64,000 bases of DNA, from assembly GCF_009707385.1 (NCBI RefSeq), contig NZ_CP046115.1, positions 4,092,001 through 4,156,000 of the forward strand, in the 5' to 3' direction. Both the position numbers and the translations under genes were made by a program. The notes under the pieces are model-generated. The model saw nothing but the letters and a program-made list of their open reading frames with translations, ran no database searches and was not told the DNA's origin. This document shows positions 26,976-35,858 of the stretch, piece by piece. The DNA comes from Klebsiella oxytoca (GTDB lineage Bacteria; Pseudomonadota; Gammaproteobacteria; Enterobacterales; Enterobacteriaceae). Every line of letters begins with the position of its first letter. Within the stretch, counting starts at the first letter, position 1.

Positions 26976-27206
26976 GTGCATGAGCTCATTGAATTGCCTG
27001 TTGGACCGTTTACGCGCCAGCAGGCAGAGGCGGTTGCGTCTCAATATTCCAACGTTGTAATAGAAGACGACCAGGGGACACATTTCCGTCTGGTTATCCG
27101 TCATGAGTGTTGCATGGTCTGGCGAGCCTGGAACTTTGAGCCGGATGCCGGTTACTGGCTGAACAGATATATCGCTCGTTATGGCATCCGCAAATTCCCT
27201 GCATAA
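26976..27206 (+). CDS. DUF905 family protein (YkfF/YpjI-like)
   Basis: A 76-residue protein that starts with GTG at 26976, just after AAGGAGG. It contains [19 protein letters not shown] and [18 protein letters not shown], which are typical of the DUF905 proteins YkfF and YpjI of CP4-type prophages. No function is known for the family. It sits between two terminators, so it is probably a one-gene unit. Confidence 0.8.
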   Translation: MHELIELPVGPFTRQQAEAVASQYSNVVIEDDQGTHFRLVIRHECCMVWRAWNFEPDAGYWLNRYIARYGIRKFPA

Positions 27207-27241
27207 CCACCACCAGCGCATCACCGTTATAAACAAAGTCA

Positions 27242-27281
27242 GGCCACACCTCCCTCGGGAAGTGTGGCCCTTTGTATTTTT
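27242..27281 (+). terminator. Terminator after the DUF905 gene
   Basis: An 8-bp stem GGCCACAC/GTGTGGCC with a 12-base loop is followed by CTTTGTATTTTT. Confidence 0.8.
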
Positions 27282-27304
27282 ACCCACTGCATAAGGAATT
27301 ACCC

Positions 27305-28126
27305 ATGCGATTAGCCAGCCGCTTTGGCCGTATAAACCAGATACGCCGTGACCGACCACTAACCCATGAAGAGCTGTTGAGTCATGTCCCCAGCGTGTTC
27401 GGGAGCGACAAGCATGAATCACGCTCAGACCGTTACACCTACATCCCGACCATCACCATCCTTGAAAGCCTGCAGCGTGAGGGCTTTGAGCCGTTCTTTG
27501 CCTGCCAGACCCGCGTGCGAGACCAGAGCAAGCGGGAGCACACCAAACACATGCTTCGCCTGCGTCGTGCCGGTCAACTGACCGGGCATCAGGTGCCGGA
27601 AATCATTCTTCTCAACAGCCATGACGGCTCATCAAGCTACCAGATGCTGCCGGGGCTATTTCGTGGCGTTTGTACTAACGGTCTTGTCTGCGGCCAGTCA
27701 TTCGGAGAAGTGCGGGTACCGCATAAAGGCAATGTCGTCGAGAAGGTAATTGAAGGGGCTTACGAAGTGCTCGGGGTCTTTGACCGGGTGGATGAGAAAC
27801 GCGATGCAATGCAGTCGCTGGCGCTGCCAGCCCCGGCCCGTCACGCGCTGGCAAATGCCGCACTGAAGTATCGATTTGGTGAGGACCACCAGCCGGTCAC
27901 GGTATCGCAGTTGCTGACCCCACGTCGCCGGGAGGACTACAGCGACGACCTGTGGACAGTCTACCAGCGCGTGCAAGAGAACCTGATGAAAGGTGGTCTG
28001 TCAGGGCGAACTGCACAGGGGAAAAGCAACCGCACCCGTGCCGTTACCGGTATTGATGGCGATGTGAAGCTCAATCGCGCCCTGTGGGTTATGGCAGAAA
28101 ACATGCTCGAGTTTTTCGGGCGTTAA
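27305..28126 (+). CDS. yfjQ: YfjQ-like DUF932 protein
   Basis: A 273-residue protein of the DUF932 family, the same length as YfjQ of E. coli CP4-57. Conserved parts include MRLASRFG at the start and the central GLFRGVCTNGLVCGQSFG. I chose ATG 27305 because AAGGA lies upstream and the family begins there; an in-frame ATG at 27272 lies inside the terminator. The family is common on plasmids and islands, but its role is unknown. Confidence 0.9.
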   Translation: MRLASRFGRINQIRRDRPLTHEELLSHVPSVFGSDKHESRSDRYTYIPTITILESLQREGFEPFFACQTRVRDQSKREHTKHMLRLRRAGQLTGHQVPEIILLNSHDGSSSYQMLPGLFRGVCTNGLVCGQSFGEVRVPHKGNVVEKVIEGAYEVLGVFDRVDEKRDAMQSLALPAPARHALANAALKYRFGEDHQPVTVSQLLTPRRREDYSDDLWTVYQRVQENLMKGGLSGRTAQGKSNRTRAVTGIDGDVKLNRALWVMAENMLEFFGR

Positions 28127-28157
28127 ACAACAGTTCCGGCATAAGGGAGATAATTTA

Positions 28158-28601
28158 ATGGATACACAAAATCATCAGTTCGCTGAGCTGACAGCAATTA
28201 CCGCCTCAGTGGTCCCTGATGAGTTACGCATTGGCTTCTGGCCGAAACATTTTGGCTCCATCCCGCAATGGATAACCCTTGAACCCCGAATCTTTGCCTG
28301 GATGGACCGCCTGTGCACTGACTATCACGGCGGTATCTGGAACTTTTCGACGCTCAGCAACGGCGGCGCTTTTATGTCTCCTGAGTCGGAGGATGATGAA
28401 AAGTGGGCATTGTTTAACAGCATGAACGGCAATGGAGCAGAACTCACCAGTGAAGCAGCAGGAATAGTCGCCTGTCTGATGACATACAGTCACCACGCCT
28501 GTCGCACCGAGTGTGATGCGATGACTGAGCACTATTATCGCTTACGCGACTTCGCGCTGAACCATCCAGAGTGCAACTCCATTATGCATCTCATCGACTG
28601 A
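28158..28601 (+). CDS. yfjX: ArdB/KlcA-type antirestriction protein (YfjX-like)
   Basis: A 147-residue protein of the ArdB/KlcA family, related to YfjX of CP4-57. Characteristic parts are RIGFWPKHFG and HGGIWNFSTLSNGGAFM. Family members relieve type I restriction and help mobile DNA establish in a new host. The ribosome site GGGAG precedes the ATG. It stands 13 bases before the RadC-like gene, so the two are likely co-transcribed. Confidence 0.9.
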   Translation: MDTQNHQFAELTAITASVVPDELRIGFWPKHFGSIPQWITLEPRIFAWMDRLCTDYHGGIWNFSTLSNGGAFMSPESEDDEKWALFNSMNGNGAELTSEAAGIVACLMTYSHHACRTECDAMTEHYYRLRDFALNHPECNSIMHLID

Positions 28602-28613
28602 GGAGAGCCGAGC

Positions 28614-29156
28614 ATGAGTACCGCGTTATCCCCATTGTCATCACAGCCTGAACTCTTTCCGCTGGCGGTTATGGCTCAACATGGTTGCCTGCTTCCCGCG
28701 ACTTCTGGATTGACACCCTATGCCCAACGGACCATTCGCCGGGCTATCAATCTGCTGGATAAATATCTGCGCCAGCCCGGCATATCTTTTACCTCAAGTG
28801 CTGCTGCCCGTGACTGGCTTCGGTTACAGCTGGCAGGACAAGAACGGGAAGTGTTTATGGTGCTCTATCTTGATAATCAGCATCGTTTACTGGAGAGCGA
28901 AACGCTGTTTGCCGGTTCAGTTAACCATGTCCAGGTCCATCCCCGCGAAGTAGTGAAGTCAGCGCTTCGCTTAAATGCTGCAGCTGCCGTGCTGGCGCAT
29001 AACCATCCATCCGGTGATCCGGAGCCCAGTCAATGTGACCGCAACATTACGGGCAGGCTTAAAGAAGCGTTAGCACTGGTTGATGTGAACACGCTCGATC
29101 ATCTGGTCATCGGCTCAGAGGGCATTGTGTCGTTCCCGGAGCGAGGCTGGATATGA
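28614..29156 (+). CDS. yfjY: RadC-like JAB-domain protein (YfjY)
   Basis: A 180-residue JAB/MPN metalloprotease-fold protein of the RadC family. The zinc motif HNHPSGDPEPSQCD and an upstream glutamate (REVFMVLYL) are present. It lacks the N-terminal helix-hairpin-helix part of chromosomal RadC, as is normal for YfjY/YeeS on islands. A direct DNA repair role is doubtful. The stop overlaps the next start as ATGA at 29153-29156. Confidence 0.9.
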   Translation: MSTALSPLSSQPELFPLAVMAQHGCLLPATSGLTPYAQRTIRRAINLLDKYLRQPGISFTSSAAARDWLRLQLAGQEREVFMVLYLDNQHRLLESETLFAGSVNHVQVHPREVVKSALRLNAAAAVLAHNHPSGDPEPSQCDRNITGRLKEALALVDVNTLDHLVIGSEGIVSFPERGWI

Positions 29157-29374
29157 AAATCATCAGTAAACGCCAGGCAATGACCCTATACCGGCAACAT
29201 CCTGGCTCCCGGCTGTTTCGCTTCAGTACGGGAAAATATAAATGGTCAGGCAGTATCTGCCATTATGCTGGCCGCGAGGTGGAAGATATACGCGGCGTTC
29301 TGGCCGTATTTGCTGAACGTCGTCAGGACCGCAATGGTCCCTATGTCATTCTTCGAAGTGTCACTCTCAATTAA
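29153..29374 (+). CDS. ypjJ: DUF987 family protein (YpjJ/YeeT)
   Basis: A 73-residue protein of the DUF987 family, with KIISKRQAMTLYRQHPGSRLF and YKWSGSICHYAGREVEDI typical of YeeT/YpjJ. It always sits between the RadC-like gene and the YfjZ antitoxin in CP4-type islands, as here. Function is unknown. Confidence 0.9.
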   Translation: MKIISKRQAMTLYRQHPGSRLFRFSTGKYKWSGSICHYAGREVEDIRGVLAVFAERRQDRNGPYVILRSVTLN

Positions 29375-29399
29375 TCTTTCCCTTTAATCAGGAACAATA

Positions 29400-29765
29400 A
29401 TGAACAATCACTCCGAATCCGGTACTAAGCCGGATAATCCCGCCTGCCAGCAGTGGGGACTAAAGCGCACGATCACACCCTGTTTTGGCGCTCGTCTGGT
29501 GCAGGAAGGCAACCGGGTGCATTTTCTCGCTGACCGGGCCGGATTCAACGGTGCTTTCAGCGACGGGGATGTATTACACCTGGACCAAGCTTTTCCCCTG
29601 ATACTCAAGCAACTGGAACTAATGCTCACCAGCGGCGAGCTAAATCCCCGCTATCTGCACTGCGTCACGTTTTACCACAACGGACTCACCTGCGAAGCCG
29701 ATACACTCGGCTCCTGTGGTTATGTCTACATTGCTATTTATCCTGACCAGACTGAGCCGCATTAG
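29400..29765 (+). CDS. yfjZ: Type IV antitoxin of the CbeA/YfjZ family
   Basis: A 121-residue antitoxin. It contains [21 protein letters not shown] and [12 protein letters not shown], typical of YeeU/YfjZ/CbeA. Members of this type IV system act by stabilising MreB and FtsZ filaments, opposing the toxin, rather than by binding the toxin. It precedes the toxin gene by 38 bases. Confidence 0.93.
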   Translation: MNNHSESGTKPDNPACQQWGLKRTITPCFGARLVQEGNRVHFLADRAGFNGAFSDGDVLHLDQAFPLILKQLELMLTSGELNPRYLHCVTFYHNGLTCEADTLGSCGYVYIAIYPDQTEPH

Positions 29766-29803
29766 CTCACCACTTATTCCCTGAACATCACAGAGTAAAC
29801 ATC

Positions 29804-30133
29804 ATGCAAACCTTATCATCACACCCGACACGGGCGGCTCAGCCCTGCCTGTCACCCATTGAAATCTGGCAGTGCCTGCTAACTCATCTGTTGTCGCAGC
29901 ACTATGGCCTGACGCTGAATGACACACCGTTCAGTAATGAAACCACCATCCAGGAGCATATTGACGCCGGGATATCTCTCAGCGATGCGGTGAATTTTCT
30001 GGTAGAAAAATACGGGCTTGTCCGTATCGACCGGAAGGGATTTTCGTGGCAAGAGCAGACCCCGTATCTTTCCGTAGTGGATATTTTGCGAGCAAGGCGC
30101 TCTACCGGCTTGCTAAAAACTAACGTGAAATAA
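29804..30133 (+). CDS. ypjF: CbtA/YpjF-family cytoskeleton-targeting toxin
   Basis: A 109-residue toxin, the same length as E. coli YpjF. Diagnostic segments are [15 protein letters not shown] and [19 protein letters not shown]. CbtA toxins bind FtsZ and MreB and block their polymerisation, stopping division and elongation. With YfjZ upstream it forms a complete toxin-antitoxin pair that may stabilise the island, lying about 200 bases from attR. Confidence 0.94.
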   Translation: MQTLSSHPTRAAQPCLSPIEIWQCLLTHLLSQHYGLTLNDTPFSNETTIQEHIDAGISLSDAVNFLVEKYGLVRIDRKGFSWQEQTPYLSVVDILRARRSTGLLKTNVK

Positions 30134-30330
30134 ACACATAAATACAGAGCAGACTGAAGGAAAGCAAAATGCTAATCTCACAAACGAAGAGACTCCTGCT
30201 GTAACCCCACCTCCCCTGCAAAAAACCTGACATTTTCTTTTAGGACCAACAATGGGACCAAAATGAAAATTGAACTGAATATTATCAAATATTAAACAAC
30301 AAGTTACACAACCAATTCAGACTCCGCCAG

Positions 30331-30419
30331 CACCAAAATTCTCCATCGGTGATTACCAGAGTCATCCGATGAAGTCCTAAGAGCCCGCACGGCGCAAGCC
30401 CTGCGGGCTTTTTTGTGCC
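30331..30419 (+). repeat. Right attachment-site repeat (attR)
   Basis: An exact copy of 4271-4359. Just upstream the match continues imperfectly: CCGCCAG is followed directly by CACCA, whereas ssrA has CCGCCAGCTC before CACCA. The copy therefore lacks three bases of the acceptor arm and cannot restore tmRNA. It marks the right end of the island. Confidence 0.95.
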
Positions 30420-30735
30420 TGTAAAACGGCCCAGTCGCCATTGCAGGCTCTACAAGAATTCCCCCACTCAGCATTGCTGACCCATCAACCATACGTCTTT
30501 AACCATCGTATCTGTCCAGTTCCCTGCTTACGATGGGCATACTCGTGTAGTGCCGCTGTACCTCAGCGCTCCAGCCACCTTTTCGTCCCCTCCCCCCTCG
30601 TTTATGCGAACCTTATCACATTCCAGGAAATAACTTAACAGGTTAACCGGTTAAGTTGCTTTTGCGTGTTGATCCAACCAACCCGTAGCGGTATCGTAAG
30701 CCTACAAAATTAATTTAAATAGATTCCGGCAAAAT
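30420..30735. other. Leader of the PTS operon with a 26-bp near-palindrome
   Basis: The 316 bp between attR and the GntR gene have no convincing gene. At 30632-30657 two arms AACTTAAC and GTTAAGTT flank GGTTAACC, giving a dyad with a single mismatched pair. It is a strong operator candidate for the regulator encoded downstream, 78 bases before its start codon. Confidence 0.7.
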
Positions 30736-31467
30736 ATGAGAGCAACTGCACAATCAACTAAGTACCAGGCGATAAAAGCGGCGCTGTTAGATGAAATAAG
30801 AAATGGTACTTTTAAACCTGGTGAGAAATTTTACAGTGAATCTGAACTAAAAGAGCGTTACTCCGTTAGCTCTGCTACCGTCATTCGCGCAATTCACGAG
30901 ATGGTAAATGAAGGTTATTTGGTACGCTACCAGGGTAAAGGGACTTTTGTCTCAAAAGCAAAGCGTAATGAAAATATTATTTTCTCTGAATCAGACAGAG
31001 ATATGAAAGGCATGCAGTCGGTAAAAGTCATTACCTGCACCACTGAAAATGATATCTCTATTCAGGAAAAGCTTGGACTTGACGCTACTGAAGAATACTA
31101 CCGTATTTCCCGACTTAAGTTTGATAGTGGCAAACCCTATGCCTTTCAGATCTCTTATATTCCGGTACGTTATTTTGAGCGTAAACTGCTCGTCAATAAC
31201 TCAGCACTCAACTCTATTTATGAGGCGTTTAAAGTAAACCACGGTCTGGATATGTATGCCATGCCATATCGCCAGACGATCTGCGCAATAACTGATGTCT
31301 CTCCAGATGTACAGGATCATCTGGTACTTTCCAACCAACAACCAGTTATCGTCATGAAACGCTACACCTACAATGAGCAAGCCCAGGTCATTGAATATAT
31401 TGAAACATACAAGCGGTTAGAGTCATTTTATATCGAAATCAGAACGCCAGATAAGGGGCCAGGATGA
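30736..31467 (+). CDS. GntR/HutC-family regulator of the PTS operon
   Basis: A 243-residue regulator with an N-terminal winged helix (RYSVSSATVIRAIHEMVNEGYLVRYQGKGTFV spans about residues 41-72) and a C-terminal UTRA ligand domain, as in HutC and AgaR2-type repressors of sugar operons. UTRA domains bind phosphosugars or related small molecules. The stop overlaps the EIIA start as ATGA, so it is the first gene of the operon and probably controls itself through the palindrome upstream. Confidence 0.92.
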   Translation: MRATAQSTKYQAIKAALLDEIRNGTFKPGEKFYSESELKERYSVSSATVIRAIHEMVNEGYLVRYQGKGTFVSKAKRNENIIFSESDRDMKGMQSVKVITCTTENDISIQEKLGLDATEEYYRISRLKFDSGKPYAFQISYIPVRYFERKLLVNNSALNSIYEAFKVNHGLDMYAMPYRQTICAITDVSPDVQDHLVLSNQQPVIVMKRYTYNEQAQVIEYIETYKRLESFYIEIRTPDKGPG

Positions 31468-31901
31468 ATCAACTTCTATTAATATCTCACGGTGGTTTTG
31501 CCAGCGGTGCCAGACAAGCAACAGAACTCATTCTGGGACCGCAACCCAATCTTCATTTACTTGAACTAGACGGCCAAAAAGGCATTGATATTTTCAAAAG
31601 AGAACTTACCGAAAAAATATCAGAGTTAAGGTCTAGGCAAGAAAAATTAATTATCATCTCAGATTTAAAAAATGGCTCTCCCTACAATACAGCAATGGAG
31701 CTAATTGCGTTAAATAATTTATGGGATAACGTTACGCTACTTTCCGGTATGAATTTAAATTTAATACTAGAAATAGTCATGGTTCTTGACGCTCCTGTAA
31801 GCCAGCAGATGATAGGCGAGATTATGACAACAGCCTGTGCAGGCATTCATCATTTGCAACCTATGGCTTTAACCACAAATACTCATGATGGAGATGAATA
31901 A
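31464..31901 (+). CDS. Mannose-family PTS component EIIA
   Basis: A 145-residue cytosolic EIIA domain of the mannose/sorbose/N-acetylgalactosamine PTS family. The phosphorylated histidine is His9 in LLLISHGGFASG. It passes phosphate from HPr to EIIB. The gene starts in overlap with the regulator and is followed by EIIC 3 bases later. Confidence 0.92.
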   Translation: MNQLLLISHGGFASGARQATELILGPQPNLHLLELDGQKGIDIFKRELTEKISELRSRQEKLIIISDLKNGSPYNTAMELIALNNLWDNVTLLSGMNLNLILEIVMVLDAPVSQQMIGEIMTTACAGIHHLQPMALTTNTHDGDE

Positions 31902-31903
31902 AC

Positions 31904-32686
31904 ATGGAGCATATAGCGGTTTGGCAGATAGTCTTACTCACTCTCTATTCAGGATTAGCGATATATGATGGCAATAATACAACCTTAGGTTTAGTTAAGC
32001 CCGGAATGGCCGGTTTTTTTGCCGGACTTATTATGGGAGATGTCACGACAGGATTAATAGTTGGCGGCACATTAAATCTTTTAGTATTAGGGGTAGGTAA
32101 CTTTGGCGGCGCGTCAATTCCCGACTATATGACAGGAGCAGTGCTGGGTACAGCTTTCGCTATTATCAGCGGCCAGGGCGCGGCCTTCGGTGCAACGATT
32201 GGCGTCCCTATTGGGTTACTGATGGTTCAGCTGGATATTCTGGCCCGGTTCACCAACACCTTTATTCATCATAAAGCAGATGCGCTCATCGAAACGGGCC
32301 AGGTTAAGGCCGCAGCCAGGCTGAATCTACTTGGGCAGGTGCCTATTTCGCTTTCGCGCATGGTACCTGTTCTCCTGGCGTTAATTCTCGGAGCCACCTT
32401 CGTTAACGAGGTAGTGACCTGGATCCCGGACTCCATTATGAACGGACTGAAAGTCGCTGGCGGCGTGCTGCCTGCATTGGGTATCGCTATCCTTCTGCGC
32501 TATTTACCCATTAAAAAGAATATTACTTTCCTGATCCTGGGGTTCTTTCTCGCCGCGTATCTCAATATACCGGTACTCGGTGCGGCATTAATGGGTCTGG
32601 CTATCGCTATCTATATCTTTAATGCCGAAAAACAGGTGGCCCAACCGGCTGTCTCTTCCACAAATGGAGTAATGGGTGATGAATAA
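31904..32686 (+). CDS. Mannose-family PTS component EIIC
   Basis: A 260-residue membrane protein with many hydrophobic segments, the sugar channel of the mannose-family PTS. The sequence has GNNTTLGLVKPGMAGFFAGLIMGD and LNLLVLGVGNFGGASIPDY, as in ManY/AgaC. It overlaps the EIID start by a few bases. Together with EIID it forms the inner membrane transporter. Confidence 0.92.
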   Translation: MEHIAVWQIVLLTLYSGLAIYDGNNTTLGLVKPGMAGFFAGLIMGDVTTGLIVGGTLNLLVLGVGNFGGASIPDYMTGAVLGTAFAIISGQGAAFGATIGVPIGLLMVQLDILARFTNTFIHHKADALIETGQVKAAARLNLLGQVPISLSRMVPVLLALILGATFVNEVVTWIPDSIMNGLKVAGGVLPALGIAILLRYLPIKKNITFLILGFFLAAYLNIPVLGAALMGLAIAIYIFNAEKQVAQPAVSSTNGVMGDE

Positions 32687-33458
32687 AGTCCTGAAACGCG
32701 TATTCTGGCGCTGGTTCCTGTTCGGTCAATCCGGATGGAACTACGAAAAAATGCAGGGTCTGGGTTACCTGTACAGCATCTACCCATTCCTGGAGAAGAA
32801 ATATCAGCAGCCTACAGAGCTAAAAGAAGCAGCAAAAGTTCATAGCCAGTTTTTTAACACTAATAACACGATGGCGCCGGGAATACTGGGGGTCAATATC
32901 GCCCTGGAAGAAAAAACCGGTCTGACGGGAAAAGATGCCGTAACTGGGATTAAGACCGGACTGATGGGGCCACTGGCGGGGATTGGCGATACTCTGTTCT
33001 TCGTTATTCCTACCACCATCATCGGCTCGGTCGCCTCCTACCTTGCTTTACAGGGCAATCCGGTAGGATTAGTGCTCTGGCTGCTATTTGCGGTAGTCCG
33101 CATGCTGTTCATGCGCTTTAGTATCAATAAAGGCTATCAGGAGGGCGTTAACCTGCTGGGATCGCTGACCAACAGCCTTAATAAAATTACGCGGGCTGCC
33201 AATATTCTTGGTCTCACCGTTATAGGCGCGCTGATTCCTTCGGTGGTAAAAGCCAAACTTAACTTTGAATTCAGCTACGGTGAGGTATCACTAAAACTGC
33301 AGTCAATTGCCGATCAAATCATGCCCGGGCTGATTCCATTACTGGTAGTGGCATTAACCTACTGGTTATTGGGTTTAAAAAAGATGAATTCTACCCGGGT
33401 TATTTTCATCCTGATTGCTCTCGGCATAGTTGGCTATAACCTGAATATTCTCGGCTAA
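32679..33458 (+). CDS. Mannose-family PTS component EIID
   Basis: A 259-residue membrane component found only in the mannose PTS family. The N-terminal WFLFGQSGWNYEKMQGLGYLY and MGPLAGIGDTLFF are diagnostic. I chose ATG 32679 with GGAG upstream; a GTG at 32676 is one codon earlier. C-terminal hydrophobic segments anchor it beside EIIC. Confidence 0.92.
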   Translation: MNKVLKRVFWRWFLFGQSGWNYEKMQGLGYLYSIYPFLEKKYQQPTELKEAAKVHSQFFNTNNTMAPGILGVNIALEEKTGLTGKDAVTGIKTGLMGPLAGIGDTLFFVIPTTIIGSVASYLALQGNPVGLVLWLLFAVVRMLFMRFSINKGYQEGVNLLGSLTNSLNKITRAANILGLTVIGALIPSVVKAKLNFEFSYGEVSLKLQSIADQIMPGLIPLLVVALTYWLLGLKKMNSTRVIFILIALGIVGYNLNILG

Positions 33459-33486
33459 ATAAATATCATTTTCTCAGGAAATAATA

Positions 33487-33975
33487 ATGAAAGGTATCGT
33501 ACATATTCGTGTCGACGATCGCTTAATCCATGGTCAGGTCGCCACCCGTTGGGTCAGCCACTTTAATGCTAATCGCATCATGGTTATTGACGATGCGGTC
33601 GCGGCAAATGAGGTTGAGAAAATGCTGCTGCGCAGCGCGGCTCCGGAAGGCTGCAATACTTCAATCCTGACGGTTGAAAAAGCCAGCGCCAATATTCTTG
33701 CCGGAAATTACGCCGGTCAGCGCGTTCTTATTCTGCTGAAAACCCCGGAAATTGCCCTGCAGATGGTTAACAGCGGCATCGGGCTAACTCAATTGAATAT
33801 CGGCAATATGTCAAACAAAGAAGGGCGTAGCCAGATCAAACGCTCGGTAAGCGTCAGCGACGCTGAAATCCAGGCGATCAACGCCCTGCTGGCTAAAGGA
33901 GTTTCAGTCACCGCGCAAATGACGCCAGAAGAACCAGACGTCGCCATCACCACTTTTTTAAAAGATAAAGGATAA
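33487..33975 (+). CDS. Mannose-family PTS component EIIB
   Basis: A 162-residue EIIB with the phosphorylated histidine His15 in RVDDRLIHGQVATRW. It transfers phosphate to the incoming sugar. The order EIIA-EIIC-EIID-EIIB differs from the manXYZ layout but occurs in glycosaminoglycan-type PTS loci. It ends 3 bases before the first SIS gene. Confidence 0.93.
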   Translation: MKGIVHIRVDDRLIHGQVATRWVSHFNANRIMVIDDAVAANEVEKMLLRSAAPEGCNTSILTVEKASANILAGNYAGQRVLILLKTPEIALQMVNSGIGLTQLNIGNMSNKEGRSQIKRSVSVSDAEIQAINALLAKGVSVTAQMTPEEPDVAITTFLKDKG

Positions 33976-33978
33976 GGA

Positions 33979-34683
33979 ATGTCTCCAAATCAGCAGCAGT
34001 ATTATCAGCATGTGATAGCCACTCTGGATCGCGTCACACTAACCCAGGGCGATACAATAGAACAGGCCGCAACGCTCTTTGCCGAATGCGTAAAGGCTAA
34101 CGGCGTTATCCATGGATTTGGTTCAGGACACTCATTTGCCGCAGCGGTTGAGCTTGCCGGAAGAGCCGGCGGACTGGTGAACACCAAAGCCATTGACCAG
34201 TTCTACGGCCCTACGGGCTGGTTTGACTCGCTCACAGGCATTGGCGATATCTTTGCCGGACTTCTCGATCTGCGCGAGGCTGACTGCTTTGTCATGATAT
34301 CCAACTCCGGCACCAGACCTTTGCATACGGAACTGGCGCGGCAAATAAAGCAGCAGGGACTAAAACTGATCGTCATCACTCGTCACGATCCCGCCTCGAC
34401 AAATAGCGTTGAGAGCATTCGTGATTACGCCGATGTGGTGGTGGATAACGGCTGCCCTGCCGGTGACTGCACGCTAAATCTTGATAGCGGCCGCATAATG
34501 ACCGGCCCGGTCTCCTCATTATCGGCAGCCTTCATCATCAACAACATCGTTTTACGCTGTATCGAAATCTTGCTGGAACAGGGTATCGAGCCGCCGGTCA
34601 TGCGCAGCATCAATCTGCCCGGAGGCAAAGAATATAATGAAGCTCTCATGAAACAGTACAAAGAACGTGTTTTTACGCTCTAG
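33979..34683 (+). CDS. SIS-domain sugar-phosphate protein (UPF0309-like), first copy
   Basis: A 234-residue single SIS domain, with the phosphosugar-binding motifs IHGFGSGHSFAAAVE and VMISNSGTRPLH. Related proteins isomerise or bind aldose/ketose or amino-sugar phosphates. In this operon it probably acts on the phosphorylated sugar released after transport. It differs clearly from the second SIS gene at 35855, so it is not a recent duplicate. Confidence 0.85.
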   Translation: MSPNQQQYYQHVIATLDRVTLTQGDTIEQAATLFAECVKANGVIHGFGSGHSFAAAVELAGRAGGLVNTKAIDQFYGPTGWFDSLTGIGDIFAGLLDLREADCFVMISNSGTRPLHTELARQIKQQGLKLIVITRHDPASTNSVESIRDYADVVVDNGCPAGDCTLNLDSGRIMTGPVSSLSAAFIINNIVLRCIEILLEQGIEPPVMRSINLPGGKEYNEALMKQYKERVFTL

Positions 34684-34691
34684 GGAAGGCC

Positions 34692-35858
34692 ATGAAAGAA
34701 AATCCGTTATTGACCAGCCTCTCGCTCCCCTTCCCTGCACTGACCCGTGCGCAGTGCCGGGATGAGCTGAGCGCGATAGGCAGCAAACTCCTACGAAACG
34801 CCGAGCGCTATGGAGATATGTTTCCCTCTGCCTGCACCACGGAGAATCGCTATGCGCTGAAAGAAAATAACGACTGGACCAATGGTTTCTGGACCGGAAT
34901 GCAGGCAATTGCCTGGGAGTTCAGCGGTGAAGCGGCGTACCTCGATACGGTAAAACGCAATGTCGCCAGCTTCCGGGCTCGTTTAGACGCACACCATGTA
35001 CTCGATCATCATGATATCGGTTTCCTCTACAGTTTATCGGCGGTGGCGTACTGGAAGCTAACGGACGATAGCGCGGTGAAATCACTGATTCTGGCGGCAG
35101 CCGATGTTCTTACCCGGCGGTTTCATACCGATGCCGGCTTTATTCAAGCCTGGGGGAAATTATCGGATCCGGAAGAGTATCGCCTGATCATCGATTCGCT
35201 CATTAACCTTCCACTGCTACACGTGGCGGCAAATATTAGCGGCGAACATCATTACCGGGAGGTTGCGGAACGCCACTACCAGAATGTCATCGACAATATT
35301 TTCCGCGAAGATGACTCTACTTTTCACACATTCTATTTTGATCCGGCCAGCGGAGAACCAGCATATGGCAAAACATTCCAGGGCTTCAGCGACCAATCCT
35401 GCTGGGCTCGTGGACAGGCCTGGGCCATTCTCGGGATCCCGCTTAACTGGTCAGCCAGCGGAAAAATTCAGCATCTGGAACGTTGGTTGCAGGCCTGCAG
35501 TTATTTTTTCCGCCATCTCCCTGCCGATGGTGTCCCGGCCTGGGATCTTGTCCTTAACGACATCGACGGTACGCCTAAAGACAGCTCGGCGTTAGCCATT
35601 GCTATTTGCGGCCTGCTGGAAGCACATAAACATCTTCCCGACGAACATTACGATCGGATAGCCAGTCAGCTTCTACAGACCTTGATGGTGCAGGCTTCGG
35701 CCAGAGACGACGATGCTTGTGACGGGCTGCTGAAGCACGGGGTCTATGCCTGGGCTTTAGGAAAAGGTATCGATGAATGTAATCTCTGGGGCGATTATTT
35801 CTATATGGAAGCCCTGTACCGACTCTATCAACCACATTGGTCAGGATACTGGATATGA
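34692..35858 (+). CDS. GH88 unsaturated glucuronyl hydrolase
   Basis: A 388-residue glycoside hydrolase family 88 enzyme, which removes the unsaturated uronic acid left on the end of disaccharides by polysaccharide lyases. Visible are NNDWTNGFWTGMQ, then Asp108 in HDIGF and Asp168 in IIDSLINLP. They are 60 residues apart, matching the known Asp88/Asp149 pair of Bacillus UGL (61 apart). No signal peptide is present, so it acts in the cytosol, downstream of the PTS. It is coupled to the next gene by ATGA. Confidence 0.92.
   Translation: MKENPLLTSLSLPFPALTRAQCRDELSAIGSKLLRNAERYGDMFPSACTTENRYALKENNDWTNGFWTGMQAIAWEFSGEAAYLDTVKRNVASFRARLDAHHVLDHHDIGFLYSLSAVAYWKLTDDSAVKSLILAAADVLTRRFHTDAGFIQAWGKLSDPEEYRLIIDSLINLPLLHVAANISGEHHYREVAERHYQNVIDNIFREDDSTFHTFYFDPASGEPAYGKTFQGFSDQSCWARGQAWAILGIPLNWSASGKIQHLERWLQACSYFFRHLPADGVPAWDLVLNDIDGTPKDSSALAIAICGLLEAHKHLPDEHYDRIASQLLQTLMVQASARDDDACDGLLKHGVYAWALGKGIDECNLWGDYFYMEALYRLYQPHWSGYWI

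Larger units (their letters stand above)
4271..30419. mobile_element. CP4-57/P4-like genomic island in ssrA carrying Druantia type II
   Basis: A 26-kb element lies between identical 89-bp direct repeats at the 3' end of ssrA. It has an integrase next to attL, an AlpA-type regulator, a YfjJ-like protein and, near attR, the YfjP-to-YpjF set typical of CP4-57-like islands. No capsid, tail or lysis genes are present, so it is not a complete phage. The middle carries the defence cargo: Druantia type II, Vsr and an HNH nuclease. Confidence 0.93.
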
